DNA of 64,000 nucleotides from positions 4,258,501 through 4,322,500 of the forward strand of contig NZ_CABVGP010000001.1 in NCBI RefSeq assembly GCF_902497555.1, given 5' to 3'. The DNA is from Amycolatopsis camponoti (GTDB lineage: Bacteria; Actinomycetota; Actinomycetes; Mycobacteriales; Pseudonocardiaceae). This document shows positions 41,623-48,967 of this stretch, in pieces (position 1 is the stretch's first letter; each line of letters opens with the position of its first letter). The position numbers and the translations under genes were made by a program. Below the pieces are notes generated by a model. That model ran no database searches and was not told the DNA's origin. It was given only the letters and a program-made list of their open reading frames with translations.

Positions 41623-43241
41623 CGCACCGCCGCGCGGTCGATGATCGCGCCCGTGTCGACCCCGGGGGGCAGCGTGCCGAACGCGATGCCCCAGTCACTG
41701 CCGAAACGCGACGCGCAGAACGCGTCCGCGACCGCCGGGTCACCGTGGCGGACCAGCAGCGATCCCTGCAGCACCAACGCCATCGACTCGACCACCCGCC
41801 GCGCCCGGTACTCGATCGCGTCGAAGTCGGTCAGCTCCTTGCGGACGCGGCCGACGGCGTCGTCGAGCCGCGCGTCGCCGCCGGCGGCCTGCTCGACCTC
41901 GGCGAAGAAGGCCGCGACCGTCTCCGGCTGCTTGCCCATAGCGCGCAACGCGTCCAGCGCCGCGACGTTGCCCGAGCCCTCCCAGATCGACGACAGCGGT
42001 GCCTCGCGGTAGAGCCGCGGCATGCCCGACTCCTCGACGTACCCGTTGCCGCCGAAGCATTCGAGCGCCTCAGCCGCGTGCACCGGCGCCCGCTTGCACA
42101 CCCAGTACTTCGACACCGCGAGCCCGAGCCGCCGGAACGCCTGCTCCTGCTCGTCGTCGCGCCGGTCGCCCGCCGCGGCAAGCCGCATCGCCACCGTCGT
42201 CGCCGCCTCGGACTCGACGACGAGATCCGCGAGCACGTTCGCCATCAGCGGCTGGTCGACCAGCGCCTTGCCGAAGGCGTGCCGGTGGGTCGCGTGGTGG
42301 ACCGCGCGGACCGCGCCCAGCCGCATGCCGGACGCGCTGCCGAGCGTGCAGTCCAGACGGGTGTTGTTGACCATCTCGATGATGGTCCGGACTCCGCGGC
42401 CCTCCTCGCCGACGAGCCAGCCGACGGCGTGGTCGTACTCGATCTCCGACGACGCGTTGGACCGGTTGCCCAGCTTGTCCTTCAGCCGCTGCAGCCGGAT
42501 CGGGTTGAGGGAGCCGTCGGGCAGGACGCGGGGGAGAAGGAAGCACGAAAGCCCACCGGGCGCCTGGGCCAGCGTCAGGAACATGTCCGACATCGGCGCC
42601 GAGGTGAACCACTTGTGCCCCACGAGGGTGTAGCTGCCGTCGGCGCTCGGGGTCGCCGTCGTGGTGTTGGCCCGGACGTCGGAGCCGCCCTGCTTCTCGG
42701 TCATCGACATGCCCGCGATCAGGCCCCGCTTGGTGCTCGGCTCACGCAGGCCGAAGTCGTACTCGGTCGCGGCCAGCAGCGGCTCGTACCGCGCGGCCAG
42801 CTCCGGGTTGGCCCGCAGCGCCGGGATCGCCGCGTAGGTCATCGAGATCGGGCAGCTGTGCCCGGCCTCGACCTGCCCCCAGACGTAGAACTTCGCCGCA
42901 CGGGCCGCGTGCGCACCCTCGCGCGGGTCCCGCCACGGCGTGCCGTGCAGGCCGTGGGAGACCGCGACGGTCATCAGGTCGTGCCAGTACGGGTGGAACT
43001 CGACCTCGTCGATCCGGTTCCCGTACCGGTCGTGCGTGCGCAGCACCGGCTCGTTCTCGTTGACCACCCGGCCCCACTCCTGGGCCTGCTCGCTCCCGGC
43101 GAGACGGCCCAGCTCGTGCAGCTCACCGGCCGCCCAGTCCGCGCCGGCGCGCTCGAGCCCGGCCAGCAGCGCGGGGTCGTCGGCGACGTCGTGGCCCTGC
43201 AGCATCGGGACCTGGTTGGTGACCTCATGCGTGGCGGGCAT
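41619..43241 (-). CDS. Acyl-CoA dehydrogenase, AidB-like
   Basis: 540 residues, length and features of the AidB/ACAD11-like group. N-terminus NQVPMLQGHDVADDPALLAGL, then the FAD-contact region GMSMTEKQGGSDVRANTTTA and HKWFTSAPMSDMFLTLAQ. The C-terminal domain has YWVCKRAPVHAAEALECFGGNGYVEESGMPRLYREAPLSSIWEGSGNVAALD. AidB relatives bind DNA and protect against alkylation; others are isovaleryl-CoA-type dehydrogenases. The sequence cannot separate these. Its start overlaps the 3' end of a TetR gene (17 bases), so both are one operon under the 23-bp palindrome. Confidence 0.92.
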   Translation of the reverse strand: MPATHEVTNQVPMLQGHDVADDPALLAGLERAGADWAAGELHELGRLAGSEQAQEWGRVVNENEPVLRTHDRYGNRIDEVEFHPYWHDLMTVAVSHGLHGTPWRDPREGAHAARAAKFYVWGQVEAGHSCPISMTYAAIPALRANPELAARYEPLLAATEYDFGLREPSTKRGLIAGMSMTEKQGGSDVRANTTTATPSADGSYTLVGHKWFTSAPMSDMFLTLAQAPGGLSCFLLPRVLPDGSLNPIRLQRLKDKLGNRSNASSEIEYDHAVGWLVGEEGRGVRTIIEMVNNTRLDCTLGSASGMRLGAVRAVHHATHRHAFGKALVDQPLMANVLADLVVESEAATTVAMRLAAAGDRRDDEQEQAFRRLGLAVSKYWVCKRAPVHAAEALECFGGNGYVEESGMPRLYREAPLSSIWEGSGNVAALDALRAMGKQPETVAAFFAEVEQAAGGDARLDDAVGRVRKELTDFDAIEYRARRVVESMALVLQGSLLVRHGDPAVADAFCASRFGSDWGIAFGTLPPGVDTGAIIDRAAVR

Positions 43242-43830
43242 CGGAACCTCCTAGAGCGCGGACGACGAACGTGCGAAGCTCGGCGACGTCACCGGCGTTG
43301 CCGCTGGTCAACGGGCCGATCAGGACTTCCGCGGCGGCGCCCACCAACGCGGCCGCGGTGAGCCGGCCGTCCTGCGGGGGCAGCGCGCCATCCTTGACGC
43401 CGGCCGCGACGTGCTCGGCGACGACGTCGGTGAACGCCCGCCGGAACTCGAGCCGTTCGGCGTCGATCCGCGCGTCGACCGGCTCGGCCAGCAAGGCGTA
43501 GGCCTGACGGGGAGCTTTGAGGGCGCGCTGGGCGAACGTCTCGAACACGGCCAGGACCCGCTCGGCGGGCTCGCCGGGTCGCGCGGACGCGGCCCGGACG
43601 GCCTCGACCTCCCGCGTCACGACCTGCCGGAAGACGTGCACGACCAGGTCGGCCTTGGTGGGGAAGTGCCGGTAGACGCTGCCGACGGCCACCCCGGCCC
43701 GCTCGGCGACGGCGGCGACGGAGCAACCGCTGTAGCCGTGGTCGGCGAGCTGTTCGGTCGCCGCGGCGACGATCGTCTCGCGCTGGGCGTCGAGGCGTTC
43801 CTGGACCTTCGGGGTGCGGCGGTAGGGCAC
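43225..43830 (-). CDS. TetR family transcriptional regulator
   Basis: 201 residues from GTG 43830. HTH ERLDAQRETIVAAATEQLADHGYSGCSVAAVAERAGVAVGSVYRHFPTKADLVVHVF. Overlaps the downstream acyl-CoA dehydrogenase gene and is preceded by a 23-bp palindrome 9 bases from its start. Probably an autorepressor responding to an acyl-CoA or fatty acid. Confidence 0.92.
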   Translation of the reverse strand: MPYRRTPKVQERLDAQRETIVAAATEQLADHGYSGCSVAAVAERAGVAVGSVYRHFPTKADLVVHVFRQVVTREVEAVRAASARPGEPAERVLAVFETFAQRALKAPRQAYALLAEPVDARIDAERLEFRRAFTDVVAEHVAAGVKDGALPPQDGRLTAAALVGAAAEVLIGPLTSGNAGDVAELRTFVVRALGGSDARHA

Positions 43831-43839
43831 GTCAAGAAG

Positions 43840-43862
43840 TGAAGCACTGATTCATTGCTTCA
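43840..43862. promoter_or_regulatory. 23-bp palindromic TetR operator
   Basis: TGAAGCA-c-TGA-t-TCA-t-TGCTTCA: 7-bp outer arms (43840-43846, 43856-43862) and 3-bp inner arms (43848-43850, 43852-43854). Lies in the gap between the DUF1345 stop and the TetR start, so its likely target is the TetR/dehydrogenase promoter. Confidence 0.75.
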
Positions 43863-43869
43863 GTCAACG

Positions 43870-44511
43870 CTACTTCCCGGTGATCACGCCGACCGCGATC
43901 CCCAGGATCGCCGTGTTGTAGACGAACGCCACCACGCTGTGCGTCAGCACCGTGTACCGGATCGAGCGCGCCTGAACCTCCACATCGGACGTCGCGAACG
44001 ACGTCCCCACCGTGAAAGCGAAGTACGCGAAGTCCAGCAGGTTCGGCCGCTCCGTCGCCGGGAACCGCAGCCCCGGTCCCGGCGCGGCCCGGTAGTGCAG
44101 GTGCGCGTAGCGGTCGGCGTACCCGAAGTGCAGCAGGATCCACGCCGCCAGCACCGCCGGCACCGCGCTGATCTGCAACACCGACGCGTACTCGCCGTCC
44201 TCTTCGGCGATCACGTTCGCCACCAGGATCAGCGACCCCGCCGACATCCCGACGACGCTCACCAGCAGCGTCGCCGCGAAACTCGACCGGCGGCCCAGCA
44301 GGCTGTGCAGCCACGCCGGCTCGCCGTCACCCGCCAGCCGATAGCGGCGGACACGCAGGAACCGGGTCGCGATCACCGCCACCGCCAGCACGTCCCACGC
44401 CAGCAGGAACACCACGTCCAGCCCGGTGTCCGGCGCGATGAGCCAGCCCAATCCCAGCAGCACCAGCAGGAACTCCGCACACTGTAACCAGATCCTCCGA
44501 AGACGACGCAC
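43870..44511 (-). CDS. DUF1345 membrane protein
   Basis: 213 residues from GTG. Five or six transmembrane segments, with the DUF1345 core LLVSVVGMSAGSLILVANVIAEEDG, LAAWILLHFGYADRYAHLHYR and RPNLLDFAYFAFTVGTSFATSDVEVQARSIRYTVLTHSVVAFVYNTAILGIAVGVI. Family function unknown. 49 bases separate it from the XRE/cupin gene upstream on the same strand. Confidence 0.9.
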   Translation of the reverse strand: MRRLRRIWLQCAEFLLVLLGLGWLIAPDTGLDVVFLLAWDVLAVAVIATRFLRVRRYRLAGDGEPAWLHSLLGRRSSFAATLLVSVVGMSAGSLILVANVIAEEDGEYASVLQISAVPAVLAAWILLHFGYADRYAHLHYRAAPGPGLRFPATERPNLLDFAYFAFTVGTSFATSDVEVQARSIRYTVLTHSVVAFVYNTAILGIAVGVITGK

Positions 44512-44560
44512 GGCGCGAAGCTAACGGTCCCCGCCCGCGACGGCACGCCGGATCACCTGG

Positions 44561-45118
44561 TCAGGTGGCCCGCGGCACCAGCGCGACCAGGTACCGGCAG
44601 GGCCGCGACCCGGGGTTGGCGAACACCCGCTCCGGCGCGGTCCCCAGCTGCAGGCAGTCCCCGGCGTCCAGCTCGTGCACCTCGGTGCCCTCCCGCATGC
44701 GCAGGTGCCCGTCGAGCACCCAGATCTGCTGGTGCAGGAACGCGCTCGCGAGCAACGGCACCTCCGCACCCGCGGGCAGCTCGATCTCGACCAGCTCCAG
44801 CGGACGGCCGGCGGCGGGGGAGACCGCGCGCCGCCGGTAGCCGGTGTCCGGATCGACCCACACCGGCTGCTCGGCCGCGCGCACCAGCCGCCGCTCGTCA
44901 CCCTCGGCCCGCGCGATCAGCTCCGACAACGTCATCCCGAGCGCCGCCGACAGCTTCGCCAGCAACGCCGCCGTCGGCTGCACGTCGCCACGTTCGATCT
45001 TGCCGATCATCGCCCGCGACACCCCGGACGTCTCGGCCAAGGCGGCCGCCGAGAGACCGTGGGACGTCCGCGCCGCGTGCACGGTGGCGGCCAGTCGGGC
45101 GGTCAGAGGGTCGGTCAT
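44561..45118 (-). CDS. XRE-family HTH regulator with C-terminal cupin
   Basis: 185 residues. HTH_3: RLAATVHAARTSHGLSAAALAETSGVSRAMIGKIERGDVQPTAALLAKLSAALGMTLSELI. The cupin domain (ELPAGAEVPLLASAFLHQQIWVLDGHLRMREGTEVHELDAGDCLQLG) carries the usual GD and H positions. A TATAGT box about 10 bases before the ATG implies a short leader. Divergent from the GNAT acetyltransferase, its probable target. Confidence 0.92.
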   Translation of the reverse strand: MTDPLTARLAATVHAARTSHGLSAAALAETSGVSRAMIGKIERGDVQPTAALLAKLSAALGMTLSELIARAEGDERRLVRAAEQPVWVDPDTGYRRRAVSPAAGRPLELVEIELPAGAEVPLLASAFLHQQIWVLDGHLRMREGTEVHELDAGDCLQLGTAPERVFANPGSRPCRYLVALVPRAT

Positions 45119-45159
45119 GAGTTGATACTATACGACCCATTCTGGCTACCATGTGAGCC

Positions 45160-45678
45160 ATGTTGATCCGAGACGCCACTCCCGACGACGCCACCGCCTG
45201 CCTCGCCATCTACGCGCCCTACGTCACCGAGACCGCCATCTCCTTCGAAGACGAACCGCCCTCCGTCGCCGAAATGGCCCGCCGCATCACCGACGCCCAT
45301 GCCTGGTTCGTCCTGGAAGGCGAAGTCCGCGTCGCCGGATTCGCCTACGCCCACCCCTTCGCCGAACGCGCCGCCTACCGGTGGTCGTGCGAGACGAGCA
45401 TCTACCTCGAACGCGGCCGCCGTCGCACCGGCGCCGGCCGCGCCCTGTACGAAACCCTCTTCGAACGGTTGCGGGACAAGGGCTTCTGCCGCGCCTTCGC
45501 CGGCATGACCCTCCCGAACGACGCGAGCGCCGGCCTGCACCGCGCCCTCGGGTTCGAGCCGGCGGGCGTCTACCGCCGGGTCGGCTGGAAGCACGGCGCG
45601 TGGCGTGACGTCGCCTGGGTCCAGAAGGACCTTCACGCAACCGATGGTTGCGCATCGCCGCCGGCCCCGCTAACGTGA
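45160..45678 (+). CDS. GNAT N-acetyltransferase, phosphinothricin acetyltransferase-like
   Basis: 172 residues. MLIRDATPDDATACLAIYAPYVTETAISFEDEPPSVAEMARRI, the acetyl-CoA loop RRRTGAGRALYETLFERL (R/QxxGxG/A), then AGMTLPNDASAGLHRALGFEPAGVYRRVGWKHGAWRDVAWVQKDL. This is the PAT/Bar-like layout, shared by enzymes that acetylate phosphinothricin or methionine sulfone and related amino acids. Actual substrate unknown. Divergent from the XRE-cupin regulator 41 bases away. Confidence 0.9.
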   Translation: MLIRDATPDDATACLAIYAPYVTETAISFEDEPPSVAEMARRITDAHAWFVLEGEVRVAGFAYAHPFAERAAYRWSCETSIYLERGRRRTGAGRALYETLFERLRDKGFCRAFAGMTLPNDASAGLHRALGFEPAGVYRRVGWKHGAWRDVAWVQKDLHATDGCASPPAPLT

Positions 45679-45696
45679 CACGCAACCAAACGTTGC
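45636..45696 (+). promoter_or_regulatory. Two inverted repeats flanking the SRPBCC/ArsR promoter
   Basis: CGCAACC-GAT-GGTTGCG (45636-45652) and GCAAC-CAAAC-GTTGC (45682-45696) share the GCAAC/GTTGC half-site. TTGCGC (45648-45653) and TAACGT (45671-45676) are 17 bases apart and could be -35 and -10. The first repeat lies within the GNAT 3' end. Likely bound by the ArsR protein encoded second in the operon. Confidence 0.62.
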
Positions 45697-45709
45697 ACAA
45701 GGAGCCGAC

Positions 45710-46159
45710 ATGGAACACGGAACCCTCGACCGCGAGATCCACATCGACGCCAGCCCCGACGTCGTCTTCGACGTCGTCAGCAGCCCCGAACACCTCCGCG
45801 AATGGTGGCCCGACGAGGCCGAGTACCCGGTCGAGCCCGGGGGAGACGGCCGCATCGGCTTCGGCGGCAGCTGGGTCCGGTTCACCGTCGTCGACGCCGT
45901 CCCCCCGAAGCTGTTCTCCTTCCGGTGGACCCACGAAGCGGGGGAGACCGCCGCACCCGGCAACTCGTTCCTCGTCGTCTTCGAACTCGAGCCCACGGCC
46001 GGCGGCACCCGCCTCCGGATGACCGAGACCGGCTTCCGCGAACGCGGCTGGGACGAAGCCAAGATCGCCGCCGAATACGCCGACCACGCCAGCGGCTGGG
46101 ACCACTTCCTGCCCCGCCTGCCCGGGTACGCCGTCAAGGTCGGAGCGACGACCCGGTGA
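45710..46159 (+). CDS. SRPBCC / AHSA1-like domain protein
   Basis: 149 residues, ATG preceded by AAGGAGC. DREIHIDASPDVVFDVVSSPEHLREWWPDEAEYPVEPGGDGRIGFGG, then LFSFRWTHEAGE and TRLRMTETGFRERGWDEA, an AHSA1 family pattern. Coupled to arsR (GTGA). First of two SRPBCC genes bracketing that regulator. Confidence 0.92.
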   Translation: MEHGTLDREIHIDASPDVVFDVVSSPEHLREWWPDEAEYPVEPGGDGRIGFGGSWVRFTVVDAVPPKLFSFRWTHEAGETAAPGNSFLVVFELEPTAGGTRLRMTETGFRERGWDEAKIAAEYADHASGWDHFLPRLPGYAVKVGATTR

Positions 46160-46488
46160 GCACCGCAGTGGACGACGACCTCTGGTCGGCCATCGGCGAC
46201 CCCATCCGCCGCCGCATGCTCGACCTGCTCCTGAACGAGGGCAGCGCGACCGCGACCAGCCTGAGCGAGCACCTCCCGGTGACCCGCCAAGCCGTCGCGA
46301 AACACCTCACCGTCCTCGACCGCGTCGGCCTCGTGCACGCGACCGCCGCCGGTCGTGAGAAGCAGTACCGCGTCGACGAGGCGCAGCTGGCCCGCGCCGT
46401 CGCCCAGCTCGCCGACGTCGGCGCCGCCTGGGACGCCCGGCTCCGCCGCATCAAGCGCATCGCCGAAACCATCCAGAAGAAGCTCTAG
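46156..46488 (+). CDS. ArsR-type winged-helix regulator
   Basis: 110 residues from GTG overlapping the SRPBCC stop. DDDLWSAIGDPIRRRMLDLLLNEGSATATSLSEHLPVTRQAVAKHLTVLDRVGLVHATAAGREKQYRVDEAQLARAVAQL; non-metal ArsR subtype. Likely autorepressor via the GCAAC repeats. Flanked on both sides by SRPBCC genes. Confidence 0.92.
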   Translation: MSTAVDDDLWSAIGDPIRRRMLDLLLNEGSATATSLSEHLPVTRQAVAKHLTVLDRVGLVHATAAGREKQYRVDEAQLARAVAQLADVGAAWDARLRRIKRIAETIQKKL

Positions 46489-46500
46489 AGAGGCACGACC

Positions 46501-46941
46501 ATGGACATCTTGCACCGCATCGGCATCGAGAAGGCCACACCGGAAAAGGTCTACGAGGCGATCACCACCCTCGACGGCCTGTCGGACTGGTGGACCGAGA
46601 AAACCGTGGGGGACACCGAACTCGGCGGCGTCATCGCGTTCCGCTTCATCCCGGGCGGGTTCGACATGAAGGTCATCGAGCTCGACCCGGGCCGGCTCGT
46701 GCGCTGGGAGGTCGTCGACGGACCGCCGGAGTGGATCGGCACGACGATCCGGTGGGACCTCGAGCAGCGTGGCGACTACACGATCGTCCTGTTCAAGCAC
46801 GAAGGCTGGCGCGAGTCGATCGAGTTCATGCATCACTGCAGCACGAAGTGGGCGATCTACCTGATGAGCCTCAAGCAGCTCGTCGAGACCGGGGAAGGTG
46901 CCCCGAGCCCGCGGGACGTGATGATCAGCGACTGGCACTGA
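46501..46941 (+). CDS. SRPBCC domain protein
   Basis: 146 residues, 12 bases after arsR with AGAGG as ribosome site. HRIGIEKATPEKVYEAITTLDGLSDWWTEKTVGD, then FKHEGWRESIEFMHHCSTKWAIYLMSLKQLVETGEGAPSPRD, typical of the group with a conserved HCSTKWA...L C-terminus. Probably binds the same or a related ligand as the first SRPBCC protein. The dif-like sequence begins 4 bases after its stop. Confidence 0.92.
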   Translation: MDILHRIGIEKATPEKVYEAITTLDGLSDWWTEKTVGDTELGGVIAFRFIPGGFDMKVIELDPGRLVRWEVVDGPPEWIGTTIRWDLEQRGDYTIVLFKHEGWRESIEFMHHCSTKWAIYLMSLKQLVETGEGAPSPRDVMISDWH

Positions 46942-46945
46942 GGTT

Positions 46946-46973
46946 ACTTGACATAATGTACATTATCGGCACT
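46946..46973 (-). other. dif: Candidate chromosomal dif site (XerC/XerD resolution site)
   Basis: On the minus strand the 28 bases contain CCGATAAT-GT-ACATTATGTCAAGT. From memory the actinobacterial dif consensus ends CCGATAATVNACATTATGTCAAGT; every defined position of that portion matches, with mismatches only in the outermost three bases of the XerC-side flank. The site contains the 14-bp palindrome ATAATGTACATTAT, as expected for paired Xer arms around a central region. It is intergenic, 4 bases after an SRPBCC stop. A dif site marks the replication terminus region where chromosome dimers are resolved. Confidence 0.85.
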
Positions 46974-47423
46974 TGGGGACACGCTGCGACGGAGAGCCAG
47001 GAGGGGTGCCAGAGCCGGATTCCCCGGGAGGCGCGTTCGGTTCGTCAGGACGGCTCCTGCTGAGGTTTCGCCCCCCGCGTTCTCCCGCAGCGAGCCCCAG
47101 ACGGCTCTGAGGGCGCCTTTCGGAGGGCGCAGGAGCGTCCCCTGGGGTCAGGAGGTCGATGTGCCGCCACTCGACCTTAAAACGTCACGGTGACGAAACT
47201 ATGGGTCAGTGAACCTGGCGTCAGACCGATCGTTGGTGAGAACTGCGCCGCGGAACCTTCTGATTGCCGACCGACCCCCGGCGTCCCGGACACCCCAGAG
47301 CGTCGCGGCGCTCGAACATATGTGCGCATCCCCGTCGCGTACGCCGGAAAGGGCGGATTCGGGCCTCGAATCGGCTTCGGCAGGATCCGGGATCCCCCAG
47401 GGGGTCATTCCGGACTAAACCGA
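46974..47423. other. Noncoding region between dif and the dif-like repeat
   Basis: About 450 bases without a convincing gene; short frames here lack ribosome sites and family features. It has a few small inverted repeats: GCGCC/GGCGC around 47120-47140, CGTCAC-G-GTGACG (47183-47195), and GATCCCCC/GGGGGTC-type arms near 47393-47406. Composition is mixed, less codon-like than neighbours. A structured RNA or DNA-protein binding region cannot be excluded. Confidence 0.5.
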
Positions 47424-47457
47424 CATTTCATGCATAATCCCCATTATGCATGAAATG
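47424..47457. repeat. Perfect inverted repeat with dif-like core
   Basis: 15-bp arms CATTTCATGCATAAT (47424-47438) and its complement (47443-47457) are separated by CCCC. The core CATAAT-N4-ATTATG has the same form as CATAAT-N4-ATTATC in the dif candidate 480 bases upstream. It lies 51 bases before the recombinase start. It may be a recombinase binding site, an operator for that gene, or a second Xer-type crossover site. Confidence 0.8.
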
Positions 47458-47508
47458 AGAGGTGACCCGGCGACCGGAATTGTCGGTGCTGTGCTGTAGA
47501 AGATCCAC

Positions 47509-48471
47509 ATGAAGGTTTCCGAGGCCCAGCAAGCCTTCTTCGCGGCCCGCCGGCCCCGCAAGGACTCTCCGCACACCACCGACGCCTACCGCCGCGATCT
47601 CGCCGGGATCACCACTCTCCTGGTTTCGGAACTGGGCCGCCCGGCCGAGGACCTGGACGTCACCGACCTGACCGGGCCGGCGCTGCGGGCGGTGTTCGGC
47701 GTGTTCGCCGACGGGCACGCGAAGAGCTCGGTGCTGCGCGCCTGGTCGACCTGGAACCAGTTCCTGACGTTCTGCGTGGCGGACGGGCTGCTGGAGGGCA
47801 ATCCGATGGGTGCGGTGGCGCGGCCGCGGACGCCGGCGTTGACGCCGAAACCGTTGCGGGGTGAGGAAACCCCGGAGCAGCTGCTGTCGGCGGCGGCCGC
47901 GGGTTCGCGGCGCGCGCGGGATCCGTGGCCGGAGCGGGACGTGCTGGTGATCGCGCTGGGGCTGGTGGCGGGGTTGCGGGCGGCGGAGATGCGGGCGTTG
48001 ACGGCGCGGTCGCTGGTGGGGCGCGCGGGTGAGCTGCGGTTGCACGTGAGGGGGAAGGGCAGCCGGGATCGGTCGATTCCGGTGCAGCCGGTGCTGGCGG
48101 AGCTGATCGAGCGGTACCGGGAGTCGTGCCGGGTGCGGTTTTCGAGTGTGCGGTTCTCCCCCGGTTCGCCGTTGTTGCTGGATCGGGCGGGTGAGCCGAT
48201 CGGGCGGGGTGCACTGGAGTACTTGGTGAAGTCGTGTTATCGCGGGGCGGGGTTGCACGATCGGGTGCCGGCGGGGGCGAACCTGCACGCGTTGCGGCAC
48301 ACGTTCGCGACGAGGCTGGCGGAGGACGGGGCGACGGCGTCGGAGATCATGGCGTTGCTGGGGCACGCGAGCTTGGCGACGAGCCAGAACTACATCGAGG
48401 CGACGGGTCGTGAGCAGCGTGCGGCGGCGGCGAGCAACCGGACGTACCGGGCGTTGGACGGTTTGAGCTGA
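47509..48471 (+). CDS. Xer-type tyrosine recombinase
   Basis: 320 residues, close to XerC/XerD length. N-terminal core-binding domain (AQQAFFAARRPRKDSPHTTDAYRRDLAGI) and catalytic domain with Arg157 (AGLRAAEMRAL), Lys183 (RGKGSRDRSIPV), His260 and Arg263 (HALRHTFATRL), His286 (GHASLATSQNY) and Tyr295. All catalytic residues are present. It lies beside a dif candidate and directly after the dif-like inverted repeat. Whether it is a host Xer protein, a specialised recombinase of these sites or a past mobile element integrase cannot be settled here. Codon third positions shift toward G from about 47.8 kb onward. Confidence 0.9.
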   Translation: MKVSEAQQAFFAARRPRKDSPHTTDAYRRDLAGITTLLVSELGRPAEDLDVTDLTGPALRAVFGVFADGHAKSSVLRAWSTWNQFLTFCVADGLLEGNPMGAVARPRTPALTPKPLRGEETPEQLLSAAAAGSRRARDPWPERDVLVIALGLVAGLRAAEMRALTARSLVGRAGELRLHVRGKGSRDRSIPVQPVLAELIERYRESCRVRFSSVRFSPGSPLLLDRAGEPIGRGALEYLVKSCYRGAGLHDRVPAGANLHALRHTFATRLAEDGATASEIMALLGHASLATSQNYIEATGREQRAAAASNRTYRALDGLS

Positions 48472-48529
48472 GGCAGGCTCCGGCTGAAGCGACTGACTGG
48501 CCGCAGAGGTGCGGCGGAGGCGTTCGGGG

Positions 48530-48934
48530 TCAGCGGAGTTGTTCGAGGTCCTTGGCCGCGCGGGCGATGTCGGCGGCCAGGCCGCGCAGTTCGCGGGGGT
48601 CGGCGCCGTCGTCGGCGGCGGTCACTATGTCCTCGGCGGCGCACCGAAGCTGGAAGAGCCGGTCCTGGAGGGCGGCGATCTCGGTGTCGGAGAGGACCAC
48701 GGCGTCTTCGGGTAGTCCGCTTCGCTGCAGTGCGGTGCGGCGTTCGTAGGCGCGCTGGCGGCAGGACTGGCCGCAGTACCGTCGGCGCCGTCCGACGTTG
48801 CCCGCTTCCGGGAGGCGGCGGCCGCACCAGCCGCAGTGCTTCGGGGCGCCGCGGCGGGCGGGGACGGGTTCGAGCTGGGTCAGTTCGGCGGCTTCCCTCA
48901 CCCCGGAGACCCTAGCTGGCCACCGGTTGCTCAT
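48530..48934 (-). CDS. Small zinc-finger protein of unknown function
   Basis: 134 residues from ATG 48934; GTG 48901 is an alternative. The centre has two cysteine pairs, CGWCGRRLPEAGNVGRRRRYCGQSCRQRAYERR, a treble-clef-like zinc site with an arginine-rich end that could bind nucleic acid. The C-terminal half is helical and acidic (VVLSDTEIAALQDRLFQLRCAAEDIV...ELRGLAADIARAAKDLEQL). No family recognised. Divergent from the GDPD gene by 33 bases. Confidence 0.72.
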   Translation of the reverse strand: MSNRWPARVSGVREAAELTQLEPVPARRGAPKHCGWCGRRLPEAGNVGRRRRYCGQSCRQRAYERRTALQRSGLPEDAVVLSDTEIAALQDRLFQLRCAAEDIVTAADDGADPRELRGLAADIARAAKDLEQLR

Positions 48935-48967
48935 GCCGGGGTCATGGCGGAAGTGCACACTTGAGGG

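Noticed and set aside
40269..43361. A 1030-residue open frame on the + strand
   Set aside because: It runs antisense through the FAD monooxygenase, TetR and AidB-like genes, has low-complexity composition, and matches no family. It is a GC-rich shadow frame.
47190..47453. An 87-residue open frame between dif and the recombinase gene
   Set aside because: No ribosome site, mixed composition and no motif; it ends inside the inverted repeat.
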